DNA from: Prorocentrum cordatum
Taxonomy: Eukaryota > Sar > Dinophyceae > Prorocentrales > Prorocentraceae
Assembly: GCA_963575745.1 (NCBI GenBank)
Contig: CAUYUJ010020581.1
Location: 16,001-80,000 of the forward strand
DNA length: 64,000 bases
Direction: 5' to 3'
The first letter of the stretch is position 1. Each line of letters starts with the position of its first letter. Shown piece after piece: positions 54,735 through 64,000 of the stretch. The notes beneath the pieces were generated by a model that did not search any database, was not told the origin of the DNA, and saw nothing but the letters and a program-made list of their open reading frames with translations. A program made the translations under genes and the position numbers.

Positions 54735-55620
54735 CCTAAGAGCTCAAGATGGCCCAAGATGCCATCAAGGCGGCCCCGGACGCTCCATCAGGGGGACCAG
54801 GAACCTACCGAGAGCACCCGAGAGCCTCCGAGAAGATGAAATGTGTGAGAAGCACTGTGTGTGTGCTTCAGTTGTCTTTTTTCGAGGGCCTGCGCTCAAG
54901 GAATCCCACGATAGTTTTAACACAGTTGTCATTATACCCAGGATGGCTCCAGTGCTGCCGGTGGCTCTCAGACACCTGCTGAGGCCACAATGCGGCACTG
55001 ACACCTCGCCCAAGACGGCCCGATATGCTCCCAGAAGTCTCCCAGATGGCCCCCAAGAGGTTCCAATGTAGGCCCAGCGTTGCTTGGGATGGCCCACAGA
55101 TGGCCTACAGAGGCCCCAAGACGCCTCCGAGAGACTCTTGCCTGCCCAACAAATCTGCAACCTGGCCACAGATGGCTCCGCCTCGGAGGGCGGCGGCAGG
55201 GAACACAGACTACCTCGAACACGCGTCGCGCTGAATCACCTGCGCGGAAGATGCCCGAACGTCAGCCAAGAAGGTTCAGCGACCCTTCAACGGCTCCAGC
55301 ACGTCGCCAAGACACCCAGAACCCCAACAAACCTCCCAGGCGGCGACAGCTCCGAGACGGCCTCGGGACGGCCCGACATCCTCCCAAGGCAGGCCCAGCC
55401 CCCCGAGGGCTCCAGGGCAGCCCCAAGGCCGGCCCGCCCCGACGTCCCAAAGATGACTCCACCGAGCCGCCTCGGGAAAGCTCGGCATGAGCTGCGCGGC
55501 CAAGGTGGCCCGATACCCCCAGGTGGGCCCCCGACGGGCCGCAAGAGGCCCCCGAGAGATCCGCAGGAGGCGCCCAACGAGAACCCCAGAGAACCTCGAA
55601 GACGCATCGAAGAGGGCCGC
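54735..55620. repeat. Diverged CAAGATGGCCC-type minisatellite
   Basis: Words such as CAAGATGGCCC, AGATGGCCCCCAAGAGG and CCCCAAGACGCCTCC recall the 28.3-29.9 kb array, but are more scattered and lack the higher-order period. Confidence 0.6.
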
Positions 55621-55639
55621 GCGACTCCTTCAAGGGAGA

Positions 55640-57237
55640 AGCGGGGGAGGAGGAGAAGAAAGAAGGACGAGGAGGACAGGGCTCAGGACAAGGATGGGGG
55701 GTTCAAGACTCGCACCTGGTCAGACAGGGCACTGATCTGGAGCGGGTATTCAGCTCAGCCTCGTCCCTTCTGCGCTGCTGCGCAGGCACTGTGACGGGAC
55801 TCGCATCAAATAGCTGGATAGCCTGCTCTAGGCCTAAATCCTAAATGTCCTAGCTAAGCGCTTTCCTATGGGCTTCGAGCCCTAATCCGAAACTGTACGA
55901 TGCATGACGCTGGCGCGGCCCCAGCGAGGAGCTTCCCTCGTGATCAAAAGCAAGCTGAAGATAAGTTACGTCTCAGGCACAGTCGCACTCAATCTTGGAC
56001 CAACCGAAGACTAAACTGAATACAACATGATAAGTATTGGTTTGGGTCCTGGGAAGCTTTATTATGCGCTGCTGTGCTTTTGCAGTGCGGTGCAGCGCGA
56101 TGCATTTGCGTCCTGTGTTCGGGCTTGCGATGTGCATAATAGCTGGTTTGCACCGCACAATCCTACATTGTGTCTTTACTTCGATTTGGATGATTTTGCA
56201 TCGCAGTGTGTTGCAACGTGCTGCGCTGCTTTCTTTACTCTGCACTGGGTAGCACTGCGCTGATTTGCATTGCTGCTCTGTGCGCTGCATCGCAGTGATT
56301 TGCTTTGCTCTGGATCAAACAAGCATTGTATTGCGTTGCGGTGCGTCTGCAAGGGATCATCATGATTTGCGGAAGGGTGACTCTTGAGGAAGAAGGGGCA
56401 TCATCAAGGAACCGAGGAAGGGCACCTCAACAATCCGAGCCTCGGCATACGGCTGTCAAAATGCAATCCTCCACCGATGCGGCCCCTGCGTCCCTTTCTG
56501 TCCAGTCCCTGTGCTCTGGCCTGCCGTCGCTGCCTCTGCTGCAACGTGGAAACCAAACTGTTTTGCATCCCGACCTTACGTGCTCACACCTGTGCGAGGC
56601 GAGGCGAGGCGAGGCGCGCTGTGTCCGGCCTAGACGGCCGACCCACGGGGGGCAAGGCGCAGTGGCCGCAGCCCTCATATGCCGTCCCTGTGCACGAGCT
56701 CTGATTCACATGAACTCCAGTCCCCGGCGTACTTGTACCATATGCCCTGGACTCCTCTCGATGATACGAACCTTTGAATACCACCAGACCGACGAGCTCT
56801 AGGTCTGCCCTGTGCGAGAGGAACGAAACCCGAGTGAACCTAACCTCTCGGAGGTCCGCGCGGCTTTCTTGGATCGGCGCTGGGCCCTCGCCCCCCCCCG
56901 GACGGGCAGAGCGCGCCCGGGGCGGCGCCAGAGGCGCCCAGCGCGGAGGCCCTAGGCGCCGATCCGGGAGAGCTGCGCGGAGCTCCGAGGGGCCACGTCT
57001 GTGCGGCCGTTCCCTGCTTCGACCCCTTTGCGCGGAGGGACCTGGGGCCCCTCTTTTTTCCCCAAGCTCGGCGCTCAGACTTTGGACGGTTGCTGCTTCT
57101 GCTAGGACAGCGAGGGCGGGCCCGCCCTTTCACGGGCCGCCGTGCCAATTCGCTCGGCGATGACCGAGAAAGAGGAAGAGGGGGAGAAGGATGAGGAATA
57201 CAATTTACGCATTCGACGATGGACCCCGTGTTACCTA
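55640..57237. other. Unassigned sequence with a TGC-rich lower-GC part
   Basis: 56040-56360 is full of short TTGCATTGC/GCAGTGC words of no fixed period. GGCGA is repeated five times near 56597. No gene recognised. Confidence 0.35.
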
Positions 57238-57375
57238 CCAGCCCTGGACGGTCTTCGGCGACACACCAGCCCTGGACGGTCTTCGGCGGTCTTCAACGGT
57301 GTTTTAGCGGTCTTCGGCGGTCTTCTGACGGTGTTCGGCGGTCTTCTTCGGCTTCGGGTGGTTTCCTGCGGCTTT
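57238..57375. repeat. GACGGTCTTCGGCG minisatellite
   Basis: ACCAGCCCTGGACGGTCTTCG twice, then GCGGTCTTC(G/A) units about six times. Confidence 0.9.
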
Positions 57376-58230
57376 CGGCGCGAAATCAAAATAGTTGTTC
57401 TTAACAGGAGGTCCATGATTGAACGCCTAAAGTACACGTGGGCCTGGAGGAGGAGGAGAATCGGCGAAGAATAATAGGAGGGGGGGGGGAGGGGGATCAG
57501 CAGGAGGAGGGGCTCCGCTCCCTGCAGACGGTCCCTTGGACCGTGTCCAGAGCCTGGGCGCTGGGGAGAAGACGGAGAGGGGGGGGGACCCAGAGATCCG
57601 ATGTCGTGACTTTTTCAATGCCGGGTCCCCGCAAGTCTCGACCCGTTCCCCAGGACCAGTTTTTCATCCTAAGTCGTTTTTTGACGGTCCCGCGGCCCAG
57701 CGAGGGCCCCTGGAGGCCGGACATTGCGAAAAACCGCCGCCTTGAGTTTTTCAATGCGTTGGCTCTCTGGGGAACGGCGGGCGAGAGGGGCGGGGGCAGG
57801 AGGGCCGCGTCTGCCAGGCACGCCGGGGGCGGGTCCTTCGGCCCCGCGTTGCCGCCGGCTCTCACGCTCTGCCCGCCGCGCCTCGCCGAGCTCCCGCGGT
57901 GGCCGCGCGCGCGCGCGCCGGCCGCACCCCGGCGCACACGCCGGGCGCTCGGGGGGGGCGCCCGGCCGCTGCGCTGGCGCCCCGCGGCCCCGCAGCGCCG
58001 CGCTCACATCTGCGGGCAGGGGCCCTCCGCGGCCGCCGGCGAGGCGCCCGCCGGGCTGGGAGGCGCCCGCGGCTGCGCCGGCGGCTGCGGCGGCCGCCCG
58101 CCGAGGTCCACGGGCCAGCCTGCGCGGCGCCCCGACCTCCCGGGCGCCGTGGAAAACGGGAGGCCACGGGCGTTGCTGCCCCGTTTGGTCGGTCCCCGGG
58201 GCCCAGCACGACTCCGCCGAGGTATATACC

Positions 58231-58794
58231 TGACGCCGCAGAGCGGCATAGGGGTCGATGCCTCGGGCAGCAGCGCGGGGCTTTTTCCACGACGCCGGAT
58301 CTTGGGGACCCGAAAGGCGACTGCGCGGGGCTCAGCACGCTGTCGGCGTCGCTCGCCGACCGCCACCACAGGCGCACCTGATCCATGGCCTCCGCCGCCT
58401 GCTGCATGGCCTGCTCCATCGCCTGGTCCCACCACGCACTGTCCGCCCGCTGGCGGGCGGGCGAGAGCTGCCCGGCCTCGGCCGCGACGGCCTCCCGCCG
58501 CAGGTCGAGGACCCTCTGCCGAAGCCCGGTGCCCGCACCCTGCACCTGGTCGCGGTCCTGGCCCTCCAGCATGGAGCGGACCATCTTGATGACCGCCTCG
58601 GCCTGGTGGGGCGTGAGGGCCGCCGACCTCTCGTGGAAGCGCTCCACGAACGGGAACGAGGTCCAGCACGGCTCGGGCTCGCCGGCCCCTCGGGGATGCA
58701 CGGCCTCGGGCAGCAGGAGCTCGAGCAGCACCAAGAGCACCGCAAAGATGGCCACCGCGCCCTCGAGCAGCAGGACGTCCCACACGCGCAGCAC
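58231..58794 (-). CDS. TBC-domain Rab GTPase-activating protein, exon 3 (3' end tentative)
   Basis: Begins after a CCCCCAG acceptor with VLRVWDVLLLEGAVAIFAVLLVLLEL, the last conserved block of the TBC fold (VLRLWD...G), in phase 0 with exon 2. The rest is a charged, helix-rich tail (HERSAALTPHQAEAVIKMV; WWDQAMEQAMQQAAEAMDQV). The frame stays open to 57862. A CAG/GTATATACC donor-like site at 58230 leaves 188 whole codons and is used here as a tentative end; the true 3' end is not known. Confidence 0.65.
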
Positions 58795-59215
58795 CTGGGG
58801 GAACCACAAGGCACCGATATACCGCTGCTCGCCGGGCCTGGCATTCGGAGCGGACTTTCGGGGCGAAGCCAACGGTGGCGACGAAGGCCTCCCAGGAGGC
58901 CGAAAACGGGGAAAACGGGCGAAGGGTGGAGGTGCACGGTTTCCCCCAGAAGGAGGAGGAGGAGGAGGAGGAGGAGGAGGAGGAGGAGGAGGAGGAGGAG
59001 GAGGAGGAGAGGAGGAGGAGGAAGGAAGGAGGAGAGGAGGAGGAGGGAGGAGGAGGGAGGAGGAGGAGGAGGAGGAGGAGGAGGAGGAGGAGGAGGAGGA
59101 GGAGAAGCAGGAGGAGGAGGGATTAGGAGCAGGAGGAGGAGGAGGAAAGGTCGCCAAAGCCCTTCGGAGAAACCCTCCAGGCAGAGGTATCGGTACCTTT
59201 TCCTCGTCTGAGCAC
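58795..59215 (-). repeat. Intron 2 of the TBC gene: introner-like element, reverse orientation, with GGA microsatellite
   Basis: Removing it joins LPRAV to VLRVWD, restoring the TBC consensus. Both edges carry GGTGCT, consistent with a target duplication. Near the donor lies AAAAGGTACCGATACC. Near the acceptor, on the opposite strand, CAAGGCACCGATATACCGCT. The core (CCAACGGTGGCGACGA on the plus strand, 58871) is inverted relative to the core in intron 1. A GGA tract (58949-59149) has expanded inside. Confidence 0.75.
58949..59149. repeat. (GGA)n microsatellite inside intron 2
   Basis: GGA units with AGGA and GCAGGA variants; source of the poly-Ser/Pro and poly-Glu ORFs. Confidence 0.95.
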
Positions 59216-59437
59216 CACGGCCCTCGGCAGGTAGAGCGCGAAGAGGCAGAGCAGCGGGTCGAACGCCAGAAGCATCACGGGCACCCCGCCGATGTCCAGG
59301 GCCTTGGCGAGCCGCGGCAGCCGATCGGCGACGAGCGCCTCGACGACGTGCACGTCTCGCTTGAACGCCCTGAAGGCCACGTCTCTGTAGTAGCCGGCGC
59401 AGAGCCCGTCGAGCACGTACTCGAACACCTGCAGCGC
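59216..59437 (-). CDS. TBC-domain Rab GTPase-activating protein, exon 2
   Basis: 74 whole codons, phase 0 at both ends: ALQVFEYVLDGLCAGYYRDVAF, then DVHVVEALVADRLPRLAKAL and GGVPVMLLAFDPLLCLFALYLP. This is the middle of the TBC domain: the acidic-aromatic helix, the D-x-x-x-x-E-x-L-x-x-x-x-P-x-L helix and the F-x-x-LF-x-x-x-LP block. Confidence 0.82.
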
Positions 59438-59608
59438 CTCGGATTGGGAAAAGGTACCCATACCGCTACCCTTCGCCCGTTTTCCCCTTTGTGGGCCTCC
59501 GCGGGGGCCCTCGTCGCCACCGTTGGATGCGCCTCGAAATTCTGGTTAGAACGCACCCGGGAGAGGTCTGGGGAGTAGCGGTATCGGTACCTTTTGGTTT
59601 CCCAGCGC
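59438..59608 (-). repeat. Intron 1 of the TBC gene: introner-like element, forward orientation
   Basis: 171 nt. AGGCGCTG stands at both ends (an 8-bp duplication). Removing one copy and the insert joins EPAQ to ALQVFEY without loss, using a GC donor and an AG acceptor, a pair known to be common in dinoflagellates. An in-frame GT donor 18 nt further in (59590) is the alternative. Inverted ends: AAAAGGTACCGATACCGCTA and, complemented from the other end, AAAAGGTACCCATACCGCTA. The core includes CAACGGTGGCGACGAGGGCC. Confidence 0.8.
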
Positions 59609-60487
59609 CTGTGCCGGCTCCAGCCCAGCCCAGATAGGGCAGGCAGCCAGAAGGTGCATGCCCTGGACGTAGTGCTCACCCTTGTTGCCCTCTGGCAGCG
59701 CGGCTCCCCTCCTCTTGAAGTGCGCCCGCAGCACCCGCTGCAACACCCCCCTTTGCTCCTCCTCCAGGTTGGGGGTGCGCTCGATGTCCAGCACCATGGG
59801 CGAGTCCGGGTCTTTTTCGGCCTCATTCGGCGAAATCTGTGGCTCGCTGTCAGAGACGACAACCTGCGCCGAGTCGTGATGCTGCGCGCTGCCTGCGCAG
59901 AATCTCCAAAGCTCTGCCCGGTGTGGCCCAGGCGGGGCGAGGTACACCAGGTCCCGAGCTGATTCCCGCAAGGAGAAAGGCGTCACGGCGCCCTGCCAGG
60001 CGCCTTCTGACTGCAGGTGGCTGCACCACTCAGACCAGCAGCCGCGGTGGATCTTCAGAGCCTGCCATCGCGAATGAAGCCGCATGATTCGCCCGTTGTT
60101 CCAGCCGGGCATGAGCCACAGGCCCTCCAGAGCCGTGCGCTCTGACCAGTCCAGCGTGCGCACGAAGGCGGCCAGGCGGCTGTGAATTGCCTGGGCCTGC
60201 TCGAACTCCGAGCGTGTCACGGCCGCCTCCAGCGCGGACATCATCTCGCCGTACCTGGCCGCGGTGGCCTCGCTCGAGACGCTCGGGCCCGCGGCGCGGG
60301 AAGCGGCCGATGGCGAGTAGGCCACGCCGCCGGACGCCTGGTTTAGCATGGGGGACACGGGCCCAGAGTGAAACGGGTCGTGGACCCCGGAGCCTTTTCC
60401 CTGGACGAGATCTTCTTCACGAGCGGCTTTCTGACGGCCCAGGGGCCCGTGGAGGGCCCCGGAGAGCCCGAAGACTGCGGAAAACAT
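59609..60487 (-). CDS. TBC-domain Rab GTPase-activating protein, exon 1
   Basis: 293 codons in phase 0 with exon 2. The first ~215 residues are unrecognised (SEATAARYGEMMSALEAAV; RSEFEQAQAIHSRLAAFVRTL). The TBC domain then begins: VLDIERT, the I-x-x-D-x-x-R arginine-finger motif (Met at the first position), then QRVLRAHFKRRG and HYVQGMHLLAA, the Y-x-Q glutamine-finger motif. TBC proteins speed GTP hydrolysis by Rab GTPases with these two fingers, controlling membrane traffic. Both fingers are present, so the protein could be active. The start is uncertain: the first ~40 codons resemble sequence at 57620-57760, so the ATG at 60487 may lie in repeat-derived or intronic DNA. Confidence 0.8.
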
Positions 60488-60680
60488 CAGGATTAAGTCG
60501 GGCGTGTCCCCCTACAGTCTGATTTTGGAGGGAAACTAAAAAATGTTCAACAAAAAATCAAACATGAACAAGAATACTCGAAACATCGTTCCCCTAATAT
60601 TTTTTGACTATTTTTGAATTTTCCTCCTGTAGAGGGACGGGCCCGACCGACTTAACATCAGGATCCGCTTCCCTCAAGGC
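60488..60680. promoter_or_regulatory. AT-rich segment upstream of the TBC gene
   Basis: 60530-60630 is unusually AT-rich, with several A5-7 and T5-6 tracts, just upstream of the minus-strand TBC gene. Dinoflagellate promoters lack TATA boxes and a TTTT motif has been proposed as a substitute. Position is the only support for a promoter role. Confidence 0.25.
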
Positions 60681-61384
60681 CCGTTTCCCCAATGGCGAAC
60701 GGTTTCCAGATCATAGCTCGGGTCTCCGGCGGCCGTTCGGGACGAGCCGGGCACCACCAGAGCAACCTCGGCGAGGCGCATCTGCTGCAACGCACCCCCA
60801 GGCTGGCAGACCGCCGAGAACTGCCGAGCACGCCCGAACACCTTGAGCCTCGAACTCAGACCCGCTTCCCCCCCGTGGAGAGCCAGTGGGGACGGCGGCG
60901 CGGAACACATCGTGAGGGCGGTGGTCGCCTCCATCCTCGGGGGTTGCTGAAGGTGTCCCTGCTGGCCCAGGGTTCCCCCAGCTTCTCGCCTCAGTCTCCA
61001 TTTCGGAGCCCCATGGGGCCCTCTGGGCCTCGTGAGGGGTGCTCTGGAGGCCGCGGGGGCCTCCTGGGGAATCCTGGGGGCGCGCCTCGGGCCAAGGGCC
61101 CTTCTGGCAGCACCCAGCATCCCGCCAGCTCGGCGCGCCCTGCCGGCGCCTGGCGCGGCGCCGCCCGCGGGCGCAGCGGGCCTCGGCCGGCAGCGGGCGC
61201 GGGCGCTGGGCGCGGCGGCCGTCCATGGCGCGCCCGCGCGAGGGCGGGGGGGCGTCGGGGCCCTCTGGGACCAAAGGGGCTGTTGCAGCGGGCCAAGGGA
61301 GGCACGAAGAAGCAGACACAGCTCCCAGGCCTCCCCCGGTTGTCCTTCTGTCCCGGGTGTTCGTCTTCCCCTTCCAGTCCTCTA
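60681..61384. other. GC-rich stretch without a recognisable gene
   Basis: Open frames on both strands (to 226 codons minus) lack any known domain. 60960-61090 again has CCTCTGGGCCTCG-like words. Confidence 0.4.
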
Positions 61385-61649
61385 ATACCAAGCCATCCTG
61401 TGGTACTGTGTCCTCGTCTTGAAGAAGCAGCGGCCTGCATCCCCATCTCCTCCTGCTCCTCCTCCTCCTCCTCCTCCCTCCTCCTCCTCCTCCTCCTCCT
61501 CCTCCTCCTCCTCCTCCTCCTCCTCCTCCTCCTCCTCCTCCTCCTCCTCCTCCTCCCTCCTCCCTCCTCCCTCCTCCTCCTCCTCCTCCTCCTCCTCCCC
61601 CTCATCCCTCCTCCCATACCTGGCTTTGCCCTCCGCGTGCCAATAATTT
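61385..61649. repeat. Satellite leader, copy 1, with (CTC)n microsatellite
   Basis: CCATCCTGTGGT...TCCTCG...TTGAAGA...CAGCG, then a CTC tract (61447-61600), then TTTGCCCTCCGCGTGCC. The same order recurs at 63130-63245 with a shorter pyrimidine tract. Confidence 0.75.
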
Positions 61650-62780
61650 CGGCAGACCCCTCACACGTTCCGTGGACCTTCGGGAGCTCCATCCAAGGCC
61701 CGAGTGGTAGCGCCAGCATACATTTCCCCTCACACCTCGGCGCACTCCTCACACGTTTCGTGGCCCCACAGGGAGTTCCACCGAAGGCCAAAGTGGCAGC
61801 GCCCTCATACGGCTACATCCCCATGCCGGTGCACCCCTCACACGTTGCGTGGCCCCACGGGGAGCCCCGTGGCAGCGCCCTCCACTTCGGCGAACCACTC
61901 ACACGTTTCGTGGCCCCACAGAGAGCTCACCGAAGGCCCCAGTGGCAGCGCCCGCATGCGGTTCCACTCCTACTTCGGCGCACATCTCACACGTCTCGTT
62001 GCCCCATAGGGAGCTCCACCGAATGCCACAGTGGCAGCGCCCGCGTGCGGCTCCACCCTCCGTGTCGGCGACCCCTCGCACGTTACGTGGCCTCATAGGG
62101 AGCTCCACCGACGGCCTCAGTGGCAGCGCCTGCAGGGGGTCCACCCTCCATTTCGACGCGCCCTTGACACGAGTCGTGGCTCCACAGAGAGCTCCACTGA
62201 AGGCCCCCAAAACAGCGACCGCATGCGGTTCCACCCCGATTCCGATGCTCCCCTCACACGCTTCGTGGCCTCATAGGGAGCTCCACCGAAGGCCCCAGTG
62301 GCAGCGCCTGCATGCGGTTCCACCCTCCATTTCGGCACGCCATTTACACGAGTCGTGGCCCAAGGGCTCAACTTAAGGCCCCAGTGGCAGCACCCGCATG
62401 CGGTTCCACCTTTCATGTCGGAAAACCCCTCACACGTTTCGCTGCCCCATAGGGAGTAGCGCCCGCATGCGATCCTACCTTATATTTCAGCGAAGCCCTA
62501 CGGAGCTCCACCTAAGGCCCCAGTGGCAGTGCGAGCATGCGGTTCCACCATCCATTTCGGCGAACCTATCCAACGCGTCATGACCCCATAGGGAACTCCA
62601 CCGAAGGCCCCAGTAGCCCCTGCTGTTGCCCGTCCCTCCCTTCATTTCGTTTTCTTCGCGATGCTCTAAGGCCCCAGTGGCAGCGCCCGCATTGCGGCCC
62701 CACCACATTTCGGCACACCATTCACGCGCTTCGTGGCCCCAGCAGGAGATCCACCGAAGGCGATGCTCACAACGACGGCA
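61650..62780. repeat. ~83-bp satellite array, first block
   Basis: About thirteen diverged copies of a unit with CACGTTTCGTGGCCCCATAG, GGAGCTCCACCGAAGGCCCC and AGTGGCAGCGCCCGCATGCG. The Arg/Pro/Ser ORFs across it are repeat-derived. Confidence 0.92.
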
Positions 62781-63124
62781 CTCACAACTGCATATGGTTG
62801 GAGCCTTTTCCTGGGAATCGACGATCATTTGTGTCTGTTTTTGTTCCGCTCCTGACCTGTGGCCGCTTGCTTGCTCAAGCCCGTGGACCGTAAAGACGGC
62901 GTGCAAAATGCAGCCAGCGCGCCTCAGCCGCCGGTCGGCGGCTGGGACGAAGACGCCAGCTGTGCCAGGCAACGGCCCTGAACGGGGCCCCGAGCGAAAG
63001 GGCTGAACCGCATCACGTGGAAAAAAGCTTGTGGGGATCTGCAGAGGCACAGCGCCGATCACCAGTGGTGAAGAATACTGAGAAACCCAAACTGACCCAG
63101 ACCTCCGACGGCCCGATTTTTCCC
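62781..63124. other. Spacer between the satellite blocks
   Basis: Less repetitive, with no domain recognised. It interrupts the array directly after a satellite edge (GATCCACCGAAGGCGATGC). Confidence 0.4.
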
Positions 63125-63510
63125 AGCCATCCTGTGGTGTTGGGTCCTCGCTTTGAAGAGACAGCGCCCCGCGTCCCTACCTCCTCCCTCCTCCTTTCGC
63201 TCACTTCTCCCTCTTCCCATCCGTGCTCCTGCACTCCGCGTGTCCATGCCGGCAACACCCCATCACGCGCTTCGTGGGCCCATCGGGAGCTCCACCGGAG
63301 GGCCCCATGGCACCGTTCGCAGGCGCCCTCGCCACCCCATTCGGCACACCCCTCCCGCGCTTGGTGGCCCCATAAGAGTCAACCACCGAAGGCCCCAGTG
63401 GCGCCTCTCGCATGCGCCCCCCGCACCCAGCACGGCACACCGTCACACCCCTCACGCGCTTCGTGGCTCCGCGGGGAGCTCCACCGAAGGCCCCAGTGGC
63501 AGCGCCGTGC
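63125..63510. repeat. Satellite leader copy 2 and second block of the ~83-bp satellite
   Basis: Leader at 63125-63250, then about three satellite units with GCGCTTCGTGG, GGAGCTCCACCG and AAGGCCCCAGTGGC. Confidence 0.88.
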
Positions 63511-64000
63511 CGCCTCCGCGGGCGCAGCGCCAGCAGTGGCGCGCCCAGCCGCCGAGCGGCCTGCCGCGGCGCTGCCCGGCGCGCCCCGCCGCCCGCGCGG
63601 CGCGGCAGCAGGTCGCGCCGGAGGGAGGCGCAGCCTGGCCGAGCAGGGCCCGCGACGTGCTGCAGCAGGCGGCATCGTCGAGCCGCGGGGGTTCCAGGCC
63701 CAGGGAGGCGGTCGGCCAGGCGCCAGCGCGCGGCCCTTCGCAAGAGAAAGGAGCAGCCTGTGCCTCTGGCCTCAGGGCCCCCAGCAAGGAATCGCAGTGC
63801 TTCTTGTCGCTCCTTGCCGCGCGGGCTTTGTGGGGCCTTCGCTTCGGCGTCTCGGCCAACGTCTGCGAGGCGCGCAGCTCGGCACATCGTCTGGCCCACC
63901 TTGGACTTCGCGGGACGCCAGGGAACTCCAACGAGTACCTGGGGAAACTGCCGTGGGGCAGCGGCGGACATCCTAGCATCTTGTGAAGTGTGCCCGCAAT
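63511..64000. other. GC-rich right edge, no gene recognised
   Basis: Frames on both strands are open, with Arg/Ala/Gly-rich translations and no known domain. A feature could continue beyond the edge. Confidence 0.35.

Noticed and set aside
57438-59578. Plus-strand ORFs of up to 397 codons
   Set aside because: They lie antisense to the TBC exons and introns, which carry clear conserved motifs on the minus strand.
61650-62780. Tandem protein-coding repeats
   Set aside because: The unit length (~83 bp) is not a multiple of three and is variable, so no frame is maintained.

Overview
The window looks like nuclear DNA of a dinoflagellate. The evidence is one 22-nt site (51775-51796) matching the dinoflagellate spliced leader at 21 of 22 positions, a gene split by short introns that behave like inserted elements (one with a GC donor), several retroelement classes, and very dense micro-, mini- and macrosatellites in GC-rich DNA. 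The genus cannot be told from the sequence. No rRNA, tRNA, CRISPR array or bacterial-type operon was found.

Layout. 1-16 kb, minus strand: a Ty1/copia-type retrotransposon, AT-richer than the rest. ORF1 (15965-10455) is gag-protease-integrase with three CCCH fingers. ORF2 runs from 10435 off the left edge without a stop (at least 3478 codons). It carries copia reverse transcriptase and RNase H in its first ~1040 residues, then a ~2400-residue extension containing a Tpt1/KptA-like (tRNA 2'-phosphotransferase fold) domain and, near the edge, a CxxC...CxxC zinc ribbon. 16-20.5 kb: simple repeats and GC-rich DNA with no recognisable gene. 20.6-24.2 kb: a Penelope-like reverse transcriptase ORF between two nearly identical 879-bp direct repeats. 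24.2-30.7 kb: repeat-derived and GC-rich DNA, including a long array built on a CAAGACGGCCC-like word and one introner-like copy (30.3 kb).

30.76-36.93 kb, minus: a full-length, apparently intact LINE (ORF1 zinc finger/coiled coil; ORF2 AP-endonuclease, reverse transcriptase, RNase H, Cys-rich tail) with an A-tract tail and 13-bp target-site duplications. 37.2-38.7 kb: a GC-rich ORF with three in-frame repeats. 38.7-43.1 kb, minus: a second, decayed LINE with frameshifts and a damaged catalytic motif. 43-50 kb: tandem repeats, including a 151-bp array and a series of five ~0.7-1 kb units. 51-54 kb: microsatellites, an almost perfect 57-nt palindrome, the spliced-leader relic, and an alanine-rich open region.

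58.2-60.5 kb, minus: the one clear host gene, a TBC-domain Rab GTPase-activating protein. Its introns carry terminal inverted repeats and flanking duplications and belong to one family, present in opposite orientations. 61.4-63.5 kb: two arrays of an ~83-bp satellite with a shared leader. Most of the window is therefore self-replicating or repeat-derived DNA.
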